This document shows positions 39,265-47,826 of a DNA stretch of 64,000 bases, in pieces; the first letter of the stretch is position 1, and the number at the start of each line of letters is the position of its first letter. Below the pieces are notes generated by a model, which saw nothing but the letters and a program-made list of their open reading frames with translations, was not told the DNA's origin and did not search any database. Source of the stretch: Marinobacter arenosus (GTDB lineage: Bacteria > Pseudomonadota > Gammaproteobacteria > Pseudomonadales > Oleiphilaceae); the NCBI RefSeq assembly GCF_019264345.1, contig NZ_JAHVAO010000002.1, positions 186,001-250,000 of the forward strand. The letters run 5' to 3'. Both the position numbers and the translations under genes were made by a program.

Positions 39265-41247
39265 TCAGTCGGTCTCGTTCTTTTTATGGCTGGCCGCGGG
39301 GAGCAATATCCTGAAGGTTGTGCCCTCCTGCCCCGTGCGACAAGCAATGATGCCCTCCATGTCATCAATTAGCTGCTTCACAATACTCAGGCCCAATCCG
39401 CTGTGGCCTTCTCCTTTCGTGCTTTTCACCGGTGTGAACAGGGCACTACGGATGTCATCGGGAATTCCTGTTCCCGTATCCGTAATCTCCAGCTCCACCC
39501 AGGTCCGGTTGTTCTGCCAGACCGGAGCTGATGTCCTTATCTCAACCTTGCCGCCTTCCTCGGGCAGGCTTTCTGCTGCATTACGCACAAGGTTGATGAC
39601 AATCTGGCGAACAGGTGCCGCACCCACTGTCAGTAGGGTCGGCTGCCTGCACAGTAACACGTTGAGGTGGCGTTTTCCGTTCGCGAAAAGGCTGTCCTCG
39701 AGAATGCGGGACAGGTTTTTTAGTTCGGTATTGAGTTCAACGCCTTCGGCATGATCGCTTGTAGGGGTGGTATGGCTCATCTGCAACAGAAGGTTGCCTG
39801 CCCGATCAAGTTCATCGCGGATGACATCCAGTTCCTGCTGAACCTCTGCGTCCTCGAGGCGATTCCTGAGCTGGTAAATGTATTGGCGGATGATGGTCAG
39901 AGGATTACTGACTTCATGAATCTGCCTGCGGACCATTTCGCGTGCGACTTCCTGCTCGATGGCGTCCTGCTGGTTGTCCGCGTCTGAGGTCTGGGGCCGG
40001 TCGCCGAGGACTACCGACAGTTGTCGGGTAAACAGGGCCGCCAGCTCCGTCGTGGTTGTGGGATCCTTCTCATCGGTGCCCAGGGCGAACACGCCGGGAC
40101 TGTCGTTGGCGGTGATCACCGGCACCGCAAGCATTGACGGGGTGCGGAGCAGATTCAGGAGTTGGCGATCGAGGACCGTGGGCGAACGGTCGGCCAGACA
40201 GACCGGCTTGCCGGAGCTGAACGCATCGGTCAGCACGCTGCCCCCGGGCTTGGCCGAAACGGCGAGCTCGGGAACTGTGCCGGTGGTGCCGGACAGGAGT
40301 ACGAGGTTGTCTTCGCTGTGGGCGAAGCACAGTGCCGGCAGCCCCGTCACCAGCGTCAGACTGTTTACGGTTTCGGAGAGAATGTCATCGATCGGGCCGT
40401 TGAGATTGGCGAGGCCGAGCGCCTGGTTTGCCATTGCCTGTCGCAGGATGGTTTGTTTCAGCTTCCGGGTGGCGACTTCACCGTGGTATTCATCGTCCAG
40501 CGGAATACCGAGGGATGCGGCCATGCCAGATACTTCGTGGGAAATCCGGCGATTTATCTCCCTGGTCAGTTCTTCGCTCAGACCAAAGACGGTGGCCGCC
40601 GCCGCAATACCGGCTGCATCGGACAGCGCCAGTCGTGTGGCCAGGCTGATCAGCTTGACCAGGTGACCGGCATCGCGGAGTTCGTTTGGCAGTGCCTGCT
40701 GGTAGCGCATCGCGTCAGCAGCCATGGGCCCAAGCCCCCAGGCCGTGACCAGCTCAGCGGCTATGTCCGACTGGTGGTTGAAAAAGTACTGCTTCGCGTC
40801 AGTCGCCGTCGTCTTGATCGCAATCAGTTCGCCGATGTTGTGAAGCATGCCCAGCATGAAGGCTTCATCGGGCTCCCGGTAACGGGTCAGCGTGGCAAGC
40901 GCGCGAGCGGTCAGGGCCGTGGTCAGTGAATGTCGCCAGAAATCCCTGAGGTGTTGCCACTCGTCGCCCCCCAGTTCAAACAGCAACTGGCGCAGGGCCG
41001 CAGTCAAGACCAGGGTATGGAAACGACGGGTGCCGAGCCTCAAGAGGGCCTGATCCACGGAGGTAATGCGTGTTGCCGGACGGTAGAGTGCGGAATTGGC
41101 GAGGGCGAGGATTCGGGCGACGAGGGCTGTGTCTACCGACACGATCTCGCTGATGGTCCGGTAGCTCTCGTCCTGATGACAGGCCTCAAGTGCCCGTAGG
41201 GTAACCTCCGGGAGACTTGGTAACTGTAGATCAGGAGCTAAATCCAT
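39265..41247 (-). CDS. HDOD-domain sensor histidine kinase
   Basis: It has 660 residues and no membrane segment. An N-terminal HDOD domain occupies about residues 8-270 (LPSLPEVTLRALEACH, VDTALVARILALANSALY, LLRLGTRRFHTLVL, HSLTTALTARALA, MLGMLHNIGELI). A GAF-like region follows at about 275-420. The kinase core begins with His444 in QIHEVSNPLTII, then the N box NLVRNAAESLP, DTGTGIP and SGLGLSIVKQL. It is thus a cytoplasmic kinase whose input seems to be the HDOD and GAF parts. It is transcribed with the REC-PAS-GGDEF-EAL gene and divergent from a MinD-like ATPase. Confidence 0.92.
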   Translation of the reverse strand: MDLAPDLQLPSLPEVTLRALEACHQDESYRTISEIVSVDTALVARILALANSALYRPATRITSVDQALLRLGTRRFHTLVLTAALRQLLFELGGDEWQHLRDFWRHSLTTALTARALATLTRYREPDEAFMLGMLHNIGELIAIKTTATDAKQYFFNHQSDIAAELVTAWGLGPMAADAMRYQQALPNELRDAGHLVKLISLATRLALSDAAGIAAAATVFGLSEELTREINRRISHEVSGMAASLGIPLDDEYHGEVATRKLKQTILRQAMANQALGLANLNGPIDDILSETVNSLTLVTGLPALCFAHSEDNLVLLSGTTGTVPELAVSAKPGGSVLTDAFSSGKPVCLADRSPTVLDRQLLNLLRTPSMLAVPVITANDSPGVFALGTDEKDPTTTTELAALFTRQLSVVLGDRPQTSDADNQQDAIEQEVAREMVRRQIHEVSNPLTIIRQYIYQLRNRLEDAEVQQELDVIRDELDRAGNLLLQMSHTTPTSDHAEGVELNTELKNLSRILEDSLFANGKRHLNVLLCRQPTLLTVGAAPVRQIVINLVRNAAESLPEEGGKVEIRTSAPVWQNNRTWVELEITDTGTGIPDDIRSALFTPVKSTKGEGHSGLGLSIVKQLIDDMEGIIACRTGQEGTTFRILLPAASHKKNETD

Positions 41248-41329
41248 AGAGCTTACCTGTCGCGCCTAATTCGGTGTCATGTCGTTGTAGGGTCGGGCAT
41301 GACCGAGTGTTTGTTGTTGTTGTTACAGT

Positions 41330-41455
41330 CGAGCTTAGACAATAATCCGTCGTTATTAAATACTTATTGGTGTATTTTTAAGCAGTATATTATCTGTCTT
41401 GTGATATGTGTAGAATTTTTACAGGTTAGTGTAACTGAATCCTTACAATCAGGGA
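41330..41455. promoter_or_regulatory. AT-rich divergent control region
   Basis: The gap 41248-41470 between the HDOD kinase and the MinD-like gene is strikingly AT-rich against its GC-rich surroundings. It contains a dyad AAATAC (41358-41363) / GTATTT (41372-41377) and several TATATT- and TTATT-like stretches. It probably holds both divergent promoters, but I cannot place them with confidence. Confidence 0.4.
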
Positions 41456-41470
41456 CCTGGAACTCCGGTC

Positions 41471-42769
41471 ATGACCGTCAAAGCGTCTGACAATCACAAG
41501 TTGAACCAGCCTCGAACGATCGCCATTACCGGCGGTAAAGGGGGGGTGGGCAAAACGTCGGTCGCCCTTAACCTGGCGCTTACGTTGTCGCGCCAGGATA
41601 ACCGGGTTCTGTTGCTGGACGGAGACACCGATCTTGCCAATGTCAGCATCATGGTTGGTCTCTATCCCGAGAAAACCCTGGCCAATGTGATTGCCGGTCA
41701 CTGCCGGTTGCAGGACACCCTGCTCAAGACCGACTACGGCCTGCATATTGTGCCTGGCGCTTCTGGCGTTCAGGAGTGCATGGACATGAGTCCCTCTGAC
41801 AGCCTGCGAATTCTGCGCGCACTCTCCCAACTGGAAAGCCAGTACGACTACGTCATCATCGACACCGCTGCCGGGCTGCAGGCGCCGAGCCTTCATATGA
41901 TCGCGGCGGCGGAACTGGCCTGTATCGTCGTGACTCCGGACCCGGCGTCGCTGACCGATGCATTCTCACTCATCAAGGTCATCCGTCGTCGGGGCTACAA
42001 GCGGGTTCCCAGTGTTCTGGTCAACATGGCCCAGGGGGCCAGTCAGGCCCGGTCCGTGTTCCAGCGCCTGGATTCGGCCGCCCGACGTCATCTCGACCTG
42101 ACCCTCCATTACATGGGCGGTATCTGGAGAGACGAAACCCTGCGTCAGTCGGTGCTCAACCAGAAGCCGGTGGCGCTACTGCCGGTTGGCGACCCGTCCT
42201 GCCGTCAGTTTCACACCCTGGCGGACATGCTCAATGTTCGCCTCTCCCAGCTGCCATCGAGAAAGGCGGGAATCGCGGCGTACTGGCACCGGGTCTCGCG
42301 CCAACAACCAGAAACCAAACCGACGCCGGCGCCTGCGGCCGGGCCGGCGAATCCGCGTGAGCGATGCCTGAATGCGGTTCAGGATCTGGAGATCACGCTG
42401 GCGCAAACCCCGGACAATGGCATGCTGCGTTATGAGGCATTTACCCGGCTTTTTGCACTTCTGGGGAGCACGCCAGACGGTGACACCATTGAGATTATTC
42501 AAACCGGGCTTGGCTCACTCGAGTGGGAAAAACTGAGCGGCGAGGAGAGGCGTCATCTGGCCACGCATCTCAGGCATCTGGCTGACCAGATTGCCCCGGA
42601 GCTTGGCCCGGAAACATCGCCGGTCTCGACGGCCGGGCCTTCAGAGCCTGTCTACGATCGCGTCAGCTTTGGCGAGCAGGACCGCCTGGTGAGGGCGTTA
42701 AGGGAGCAGCCCGCAGAAATCTCGCTGGACCAATTGCTCCGCTCCCTGGCCGGCAACGACCGTAAGTGA
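41471..42769 (+). CDS. MinD/ParA/FleN-like ATPase with long C-terminal extension
   Basis: It has 432 residues. A deviant Walker A motif lies at residues 21-30 (GGKGGVGKTS), followed by LLLDGDTDLANVSIMVG, VIIDTAAGLQ and VTPDPASLTDAF. The first 270 residues resemble FleN/FlhG and MinD-type proteins that place flagella or division machinery. The remaining 160 residues (from about RVSRQQPETKPTPAP) are a linker and a helical domain I do not recognise. No flagellar genes are near. It is divergent from the HDOD-kinase / c-di-GMP operon. Confidence 0.85.
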   Translation: MTVKASDNHKLNQPRTIAITGGKGGVGKTSVALNLALTLSRQDNRVLLLDGDTDLANVSIMVGLYPEKTLANVIAGHCRLQDTLLKTDYGLHIVPGASGVQECMDMSPSDSLRILRALSQLESQYDYVIIDTAAGLQAPSLHMIAAAELACIVVTPDPASLTDAFSLIKVIRRRGYKRVPSVLVNMAQGASQARSVFQRLDSAARRHLDLTLHYMGGIWRDETLRQSVLNQKPVALLPVGDPSCRQFHTLADMLNVRLSQLPSRKAGIAAYWHRVSRQQPETKPTPAPAAGPANPRERCLNAVQDLEITLAQTPDNGMLRYEAFTRLFALLGSTPDGDTIEIIQTGLGSLEWEKLSGEERRHLATHLRHLADQIAPELGPETSPVSTAGPSEPVYDRVSFGEQDRLVRALREQPAEISLDQLLRSLAGNDRK

Positions 42770-42904
42770 CCCCGAATTTCCCCTGATAACCTGACCTCTT
42801 TTCCGTCATTTCATTAGCACTTTTTGTGGCGTAACTTTGCTGTGTGTCACCGCTCTGTCACGAATAGTGTGCAAATATTAATCATGACGGTCGGTGATGG
42901 CCCG

Positions 42905-42910
42905 TATAAT
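42905..42910 (+). promoter_or_regulatory. Perfect -10 hexamer for the fatty acyl reductase gene
   Basis: TATAAT at 42905-42910 lies about 100 bases before the reductase start. The -35 is weak (TCATGA-like), which would fit a promoter that needs an activator or is repressed at the nearby palindrome. Confidence 0.5.
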
Positions 42911-42923
42911 GCACTGGCTTTTC

Positions 42924-42938
42924 TGTGAATGATTCACA
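42924..42938. promoter_or_regulatory. Perfect 15-base palindrome, candidate operator
   Basis: TGTGAAT G ATTCACA is a perfect 7-1-7 palindrome 14 bases after the TATAAT element, near or just past the expected transcription start. That is a classic repressor position. It resembles a CRP site (TGTGA-N6-TCACA) but has only five bases between the half-sites. Two TGTCAC repeats lie upstream at 42845-42850 and 42856-42861. Confidence 0.55.
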
Positions 42939-43008
42939 AGCCCGTTTTTCCCCGCCGGCAAGGTGTTCGACCGGCTATAGAATTGAATGTTGAGAAGGAG
43001 TTCCACCC

Positions 43009-44547
43009 ATGGCAGCACAGCAGTTGAAATCCGGAGAGTCGTCGTCGAAAGTTCTCGAACAGCTCCGAGGCAAGCACGTCCTGATTACCGGCACGACCGG
43101 GTTTCTGGGCAAAGTTGTTCTTGAAAAACTGATCCGGGCCGTTCCGGACATTGGCGGCATTCACCTGTTGATCCGGGGTAATAAACGACACCCGGACGCC
43201 CGTGGCCGCTTTCTCGATGAAATCGCGACGTCTTCGGTCTTCGAGCGTTTGCGTCATGATGACAATGAAGCCTTCGAAACCTTCGTGGAGGAACGGGTTC
43301 ACTGTGTCACCGGCGAAGTGACCGAGCCCATGTTTGGCCTGTCCCCCAGTCAGTTCCGCCAGTTAGCCAACGGTATCGACGCCATTATCAACTCCGCTGC
43401 CAGCGTGAATTTCCGCGAGGAACTGGACAAGGCCCTGGCCATCAACACCCGCTGCCTCGACAACGTGGCCGAGCTGGCTCGCCAGAACAGCAATCTCTCG
43501 GTCCTTCAGGTATCCACCTGTTACGTCAACGGGATGAACGCCGGGCAGGTTACCGAATCGGTCATCAAACCCGCCGGAGAGCCTCTTCCCAGGAATCCTG
43601 AGGGCTACTACGAGATTGACGAGCTGGTGCGCCTGCTCGAAGACAAGATTGCCGATGTCCGCTCCCGTTACTCCGGCAAGATGCTGGAGAAAAAACTGGT
43701 GGATCTGGGCATCCGGGAAGCCAACCGCTACGGCTGGAGCGACACCTACACCTTTACCAAGTGGCTCGGCGAACAGTTGCTGATGAAGGCCCTGTCAGGC
43801 CGCTCCCTGACGATTGTACGCCCCTCGATTATTGAGAGTGCGCTGGAAGAGCCGGCGCCGGGCTGGATTGAAGGCGTGAAGGTCGCGGATGCCATCATCC
43901 TCGCCTACGCCCGTGAGAAAGTGACGCTGTTTCCGGGCAAACGCTCCGGCGTCATTGATGTCATTCCGGTGGATCTGGTGGCCAATGCCATCATCCTGTC
44001 CCTGGCCGAGGCACTTTCCGAGCCGGCAGGGCAGCGCATTTACCAGTGTTGCAGTGGCAGTTCCAATCCGATCTCCCTTGGCGAATTCATCGATCATCTG
44101 ATGGTGGAGGCCAAAACCAGTTACGCCGAATACGATCAGCTGTTTTACCGTCAGCCCTCCAAACCCTTTGTTGCGGTCAACCGGAAACTGTTCGATGCGG
44201 TGGTCGGTGGTGTCCGTGTTCCGCTCAGCATTACCGGCCGGGTCCTGAAAATGCTGGGGCACAGTCGTGAACTGAAGGCCCTCAAGAACCTGGATACGAC
44301 CCGATCGTTGGCCACCATCTTTGGTTTCTACACGGCACCAAACTACATCTTCCGGAACGACGAGCTGTTGTCCCTGTCTTCCCGTATGGGCGATGTCGAC
44401 CGTGTCCTGTTTCCGGTGGATGCCCGCCAGATCGACTGGAGCGTGTACCTGCGCAAGATTCACCTGGCTGGCCTGAACCGCTACGCCCTCAAGGAACGCA
44501 AGCTCTACAGCCTGCGCTCGGTGAAGGCTCGCAAGAAAGCGGCGTAA
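43009..44547 (+). CDS. Fatty acyl-CoA reductase (alcohol-forming), wax ester pathway
   Basis: It has 512 residues. A Rossmann NAD(P)H site is at about 27-34 (TGTTGFLG), the SDR-type active site is Y247 with K251 (DTYTFTKWLG), and a C-terminal male-sterility-type sterile domain follows. From memory it is very close to the Marinobacter fatty acyl reductase that takes acyl-CoA or fatty aldehyde to fatty alcohol (AFVEKLI-like stretches such as FLGKVVLEKLIRAVPDIG). It would supply fatty alcohol for wax ester storage. The wax synthase is not in the window. It is single-gene with its own promoter region and terminator. Confidence 0.92.
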   Translation: MAAQQLKSGESSSKVLEQLRGKHVLITGTTGFLGKVVLEKLIRAVPDIGGIHLLIRGNKRHPDARGRFLDEIATSSVFERLRHDDNEAFETFVEERVHCVTGEVTEPMFGLSPSQFRQLANGIDAIINSAASVNFREELDKALAINTRCLDNVAELARQNSNLSVLQVSTCYVNGMNAGQVTESVIKPAGEPLPRNPEGYYEIDELVRLLEDKIADVRSRYSGKMLEKKLVDLGIREANRYGWSDTYTFTKWLGEQLLMKALSGRSLTIVRPSIIESALEEPAPGWIEGVKVADAIILAYAREKVTLFPGKRSGVIDVIPVDLVANAIILSLAEALSEPAGQRIYQCCSGSSNPISLGEFIDHLMVEAKTSYAEYDQLFYRQPSKPFVAVNRKLFDAVVGGVRVPLSITGRVLKMLGHSRELKALKNLDTTRSLATIFGFYTAPNYIFRNDELLSLSSRMGDVDRVLFPVDARQIDWSVYLRKIHLAGLNRYALKERKLYSLRSVKARKKAA

Positions 44548-44572
44548 GCCGCCATAATCGCCAGACCTGCAA

Positions 44573-44604
44573 GGCCCGGTCCAGTCGGATCGGGCCCCTT
44601 TTAT
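44573..44604 (+). terminator. Terminator after the fatty acyl reductase
   Basis: GGCCCGGTCC (44573-44582) pairs with GGATCGGGCC (44587-44596), with one G-T wobble and the loop AGTC. CCTTTT follows. It is a good intrinsic terminator about 25 bases after the stop codon. Confidence 0.8.
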
Positions 44605-44913
44605 GGTTCCTGCCCCGACGTTGCCCGACCTGAGGCGCCGTTCCCCGTTTTCCGAACGGCCAGTTGCGAACAGGCCCTTTACGGCTATCCTTAAAAAAGC
44701 TTCTCGTTAGACGCAATTAGTGATTGATTGTTGGCAGATTGCCGAATGTTTTCGGCTAAAAGTTCAGCCACATTAGGACGTTAGTCTAATTCATTGTTCA
44801 GTCGCTCACATGTTGAACTACGGCTATCCGTCTTATAAGGCCGGCACAGGCCTCTTCGTTCTGTATTCCAATAACCGACAATGACAACAGACTCTGACTA
44901 AAGGGGGAGCACA
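44605..44913 (+). promoter_or_regulatory. Long acsA upstream region with several dyads
   Basis: The non-coding stretch between the reductase terminator and acsA contains three features. There is a hairpin GCCGAA-TGTT-TTCGGC (44741-44756), a dyad ATTAG-N9-CTAAT (44772-44790) and another GTTCA-N13-TGAAC (44796-44818). A possible promoter, TTGAAC (44813-44818) / TATAAG (44834-44839), has a short 15-base spacer. The last 20 bases carry a strong AAAGGGGGAG ribosome site. A regulator of the ErdR/CrbR type could bind here, but I know no consensus for it. Confidence 0.45.
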
Positions 44914-46863
44914 ATGACCGATAAACAGGTTTATCCGGTAAGCCCGGACGTGGCCAAACGGGCCTTGCTGAATCGGGAACAATACGAAGACATGTATCGT
45001 CAGTCCGTCGAGGACCCGGATGCGTTCTGGGGGGAGCACGGCAAGCGCCTGGAATGGATCAAGCCCTACAGCAAGGTAAAAAACACCACCTACGACTACG
45101 ACAACCTCTCCATCAAGTGGTTTGAAGACGGTGAGTTGAATGCGTCTGCCAACTGCCTTGATCGGCACCTGGCCGACAAGGGCGATCAGACCGCCATTAT
45201 TTTCGAAGGCGACGATCCGGCCGATTCCCGCCATGTGACCTATCGGGAGCTGCACGAGGAAACCAGCAAGTTCGCCAACGTGCTGAAGGGGTTGGGTGTC
45301 AAGAAAGGCGATGTGGTTACCATCTACATGCCGATGATCGTGGAGACCGCCGTCGCCATGCTGGCCTGCGCCCGCATTGGTGCCATTCACTCGGTGGTAT
45401 TTGGCGGTTTCTCTCCAGAGGCTCTGGGTGCGCGGATCGTCAATGGTAAGTCCCGGTTTGTGATCACCGCCGATGAAGGCGTTCGTGGCGGCCGCAAGAT
45501 CCCGCTCAAGAAAAACGTGGATGCGGCGCTGAAAAACGAAGACGCTGCCGGCGTTTCGAAAGTGGTTGTGGTCACCCGGACCGGTAACAAGGATGTGCCC
45601 TGGAACGATGCCCGGGACGAGCGCTACGAAGATCTGATGAAGTCAGCCTCCGCGGATTGCCCGCCGGAACCGATGAACGCCGAAGATCCCCTGTTCATGC
45701 TGTACACGTCAGGCTCGACCGGCGCCCCGAAAGGCGTGCTGCACACCACCGGGGGGTACATGGTGTACGCCTCCATGACCCACGAGTACGTGTTCGATTA
45801 CCACGATGGCGATGTGTACTGGTGCACGGCTGACTTCGGCTGGGTGACCGGGCACAGCTACATCCTTTACGGACCGCTGTGCAACGGCGCGATTACTGTG
45901 TTGTTCGAGGGCGTGCCCAACTACCCGGACAGCTCCCGCATGGGGCAGGTGGTCGACAAGCATAAGGTCAATATTCTCTACACCGCCCCGACCGCGATCC
46001 GCGCCCTGATGGCGGAAGGTGCCTCTTGCATGGATGGCACTACCCGAGACAGCCTGAGGCTGCTCGGTTCGGTGGGCGAGCCCATCAACCCGGAGGCCTG
46101 GGAGTGGTATCACCGGGTCATCGGTAACAGCAAGTGTCCAATCGTGGACACCTGGTGGCAGACCGAAACCGGCGGCATCCTGATTTCCCCGTTGCCGGGT
46201 GCGATTGATCTCAAGCCGGGCTCCGCCACGGTGCCGTTCTTCGGTGTCAAACCGGCGCTGGTTGATAACGATGGCAACATCCTGGAAGGCAAAACCGAGG
46301 GTAACCTCGTTATCCTGGACAGCTGGCCCGGTCAGATGCGCACCATCTATGGCGATCACGAGCGCTTCAAACAGACCTACTTCAGTACCTACAAGGGGCG
46401 TTACTTCACGGGTGACGGCGCCCGCCGTGATGAAGACGGGTACTACTGGATTACCGGTCGTGTCGATGACGTTCTGAACGTCTCCGGTCACCGCCTTGGC
46501 ACCGCCGAGGTCGAGAGCGCGCTGGTTGCCCACGACAAGGTTGCCGAAGCGGCGGTTGTCGGTTATCCCCACGACATCAAGGGCCAGGGCATTTATGTTT
46601 ACGTGACCCTGGTGCAGGGTGAAGAGCCGTCTGACGACCTGAAGAAAGAGCTGGTACAGTGGGTGCGCAAGGAGATCGGACCGATTGCCTCGCCGGATGT
46701 GATCCAGTGGGCACCGGGACTGCCAAAAACGCGTTCGGGCAAGATTATGCGCCGGATTTTGCGTAAGATTGCGGCCAACGAACACGATCAGCTGGGCGAT
46801 ACGTCCACGCTTGCAGATCCGGGTGTGGTTGATGAGCTGATCAGCAGTCGTGAATTCAAGTAA
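44914..46863 (+). CDS. acsA: Acetyl-CoA synthetase
   Basis: AcsA activates acetate with ATP to acetyl-CoA, the high-affinity route for acetate use. It has 649 residues. The AMP-forming core motif is [12 protein letters not shown] near residues 266-277. The W-QTETG motif is present ([10 protein letters not shown]), and the acetylatable lysine is K610 in TRSGKIMRR. The following gene is the likely response regulator of the acs switch, 40 bases downstream. Confidence 0.97.
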   Translation: MTDKQVYPVSPDVAKRALLNREQYEDMYRQSVEDPDAFWGEHGKRLEWIKPYSKVKNTTYDYDNLSIKWFEDGELNASANCLDRHLADKGDQTAIIFEGDDPADSRHVTYRELHEETSKFANVLKGLGVKKGDVVTIYMPMIVETAVAMLACARIGAIHSVVFGGFSPEALGARIVNGKSRFVITADEGVRGGRKIPLKKNVDAALKNEDAAGVSKVVVVTRTGNKDVPWNDARDERYEDLMKSASADCPPEPMNAEDPLFMLYTSGSTGAPKGVLHTTGGYMVYASMTHEYVFDYHDGDVYWCTADFGWVTGHSYILYGPLCNGAITVLFEGVPNYPDSSRMGQVVDKHKVNILYTAPTAIRALMAEGASCMDGTTRDSLRLLGSVGEPINPEAWEWYHRVIGNSKCPIVDTWWQTETGGILISPLPGAIDLKPGSATVPFFGVKPALVDNDGNILEGKTEGNLVILDSWPGQMRTIYGDHERFKQTYFSTYKGRYFTGDGARRDEDGYYWITGRVDDVLNVSGHRLGTAEVESALVAHDKVAEAAVVGYPHDIKGQGIYVYVTLVQGEEPSDDLKKELVQWVRKEIGPIASPDVIQWAPGLPKTRSGKIMRRILRKIAANEHDQLGDTSTLADPGVVDELISSREFK

Positions 46864-46903
46864 GATCTCAGTACCCAACGTCAACCTGTGAGGAAACTGT
46901 TGA

Positions 46904-47569
46904 ATGGCACAAACAATTATCGTCGCCGATGATCACCCGCTGTTTCGTGCAGCATTGAAGCAGGCGGTCAGTCAGGCGGTGCCCGATGCCGAGACGGTCG
47001 AAGTCGACAGCATCAAGGCGCTGCAGGCGGCGGTAGAGTCGCACCCGGACGCGGATCTGGTCCTTCTGGACCTGAACATGCCGGGTGCCCACGGCTTCTC
47101 CGGGCTCGTGTTCATGCGCGGGCAGTATCCGGGGCTTCCCGTGGTGGTTGTGTCTGGCTCGGAAGAATTGCAGGTCATGCGTCGTTCAATCGACTACGGG
47201 GCGTCCGGCTTCATCCCGAAGTCTGCGCCGCTGCCCACCATCACCGAGGCGATCCAGGCGGTCCTGGAAGGGGATGTCTGGTTGCCCGATGGTGTGGCCG
47301 ACAAGATTGAGCGAATGCATTCGGACGCCACCGATTTCTCGGAAAAGCTGGCCTCATTGACGCCGCAGCAGTTCCGGGTGCTGGGTATGTTGGCCGAAGG
47401 TCTCCTGAACAAGCAGATCGCCTACGATCTGGACGTGTCGGAGGCCACCATCAAGGCGCATATCACGGCCGTGTTCCGAAAGCTTGGCGTTAGAAATCGC
47501 ACCCAGGCGGTCATTGCGATTCAGCAGATGGAGATTGATCCGTCGGATCAGTCCCTGTCAGGAAGCTGA
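46904..47569 (+). CDS. LuxR-family response regulator, ErdR/CrbR-like
   Basis: It has 221 residues. A receiver with phospho-accepting D56 (LVLLDLNMPGAHGF) is followed by a LuxR helix-turn-helix at about 150-210 (LTPQQFRVLGMLAEGLLNKQ, ATIKAHITAVFRKLGVRNRT). Its sequence and position next to acsA match the regulators called ErdR in Pseudomonas and CrbR in Vibrio, which activate acs with a separate sensor kinase. No such kinase is in the window. Confidence 0.85.
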   Translation: MAQTIIVADDHPLFRAALKQAVSQAVPDAETVEVDSIKALQAAVESHPDADLVLLDLNMPGAHGFSGLVFMRGQYPGLPVVVVSGSEELQVMRRSIDYGASGFIPKSAPLPTITEAIQAVLEGDVWLPDGVADKIERMHSDATDFSEKLASLTPQQFRVLGMLAEGLLNKQIAYDLDVSEATIKAHITAVFRKLGVRNRTQAVIAIQQMEIDPSDQSLSGS

Positions 47570-47597
47570 TCGCCAGACCTGCAGGGTCAATGAAAAA

Positions 47598-47625
47598 CGG
47601 GAGCCTTCGGGCTCCCGTTTTTTTT
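47598..47625. terminator. Strong bidirectional terminator after the response regulator
   Basis: CGGGAGCC-TTCG-GGCTCCCG (47598-47617), a stable UUCG tetraloop hairpin, is flanked by AAAAA on the left and eight T on the right. Confidence 0.93.
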
Positions 47626-47670
47626 GCGCTCCCGATCTCTCCGTCGTGCACTTGTGTCAGTTATTATTCG

Positions 47671-47682
47671 GTACATGTGTAC
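47671..47682. promoter_or_regulatory. Palindrome GTACATGTGTAC before the desaturase
   Basis: GTACA-TG-TGTAC is an exact dyad. Its first ten bases (GTACATGTGT) recur in the opposite direction at 47759-47768 (ACACATGTAC), on the other side of the candidate promoter. This suggests a pair of binding sites for one regulator. Confidence 0.5.
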
Positions 47683-47723
47683 GCTTAGGTTTGTTCTGTC
47701 ATCGAAAAATCATAGAAATGCCA

Positions 47724-47752
47724 TTGTCTTTAGGTTTTTAATTGGGTAAATT
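47724..47752 (+). promoter_or_regulatory. Candidate desaturase promoter
   Basis: TTGTCT (47724-47729), a 17-base spacer and TAAATT (47747-47752). It lies between the two GTACATGTGT-type sites. Confidence 0.45.
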
Positions 47753-47758
47753 CGGCTA

Positions 47759-47768
47759 ACACATGTAC
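47759..47768. promoter_or_regulatory. Second, inverted copy of the GTACATGTGT site
   Basis: ACACATGTAC is the exact reverse complement of 47671-47680 and lies 6 bases after the -10 element, near the expected transcription start. Binding there would block transcription. Confidence 0.45.
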
Positions 47769-47826
47769 TCTCAAAAGTAGATTGCGACATGGGCGAGCTT
47801 ATTTCCCAGGAAAGCGAAGGTGACAA

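Noticed and set aside
42845..42938. CRP/Vfr site before the fatty acyl reductase
   Set aside because: The half-sites TGTGA and TCACA are separated by five bases, not six, so it is listed only as an unnamed palindrome.
44735..44750. Possible sigma-54 promoter (TGGCAG...TTGCCG)
   Set aside because: The TTGC lies too close to the TGGC for the required spacing.
45709..46884. 391-codon open frame on the minus strand
   Set aside because: It is antisense to acsA.
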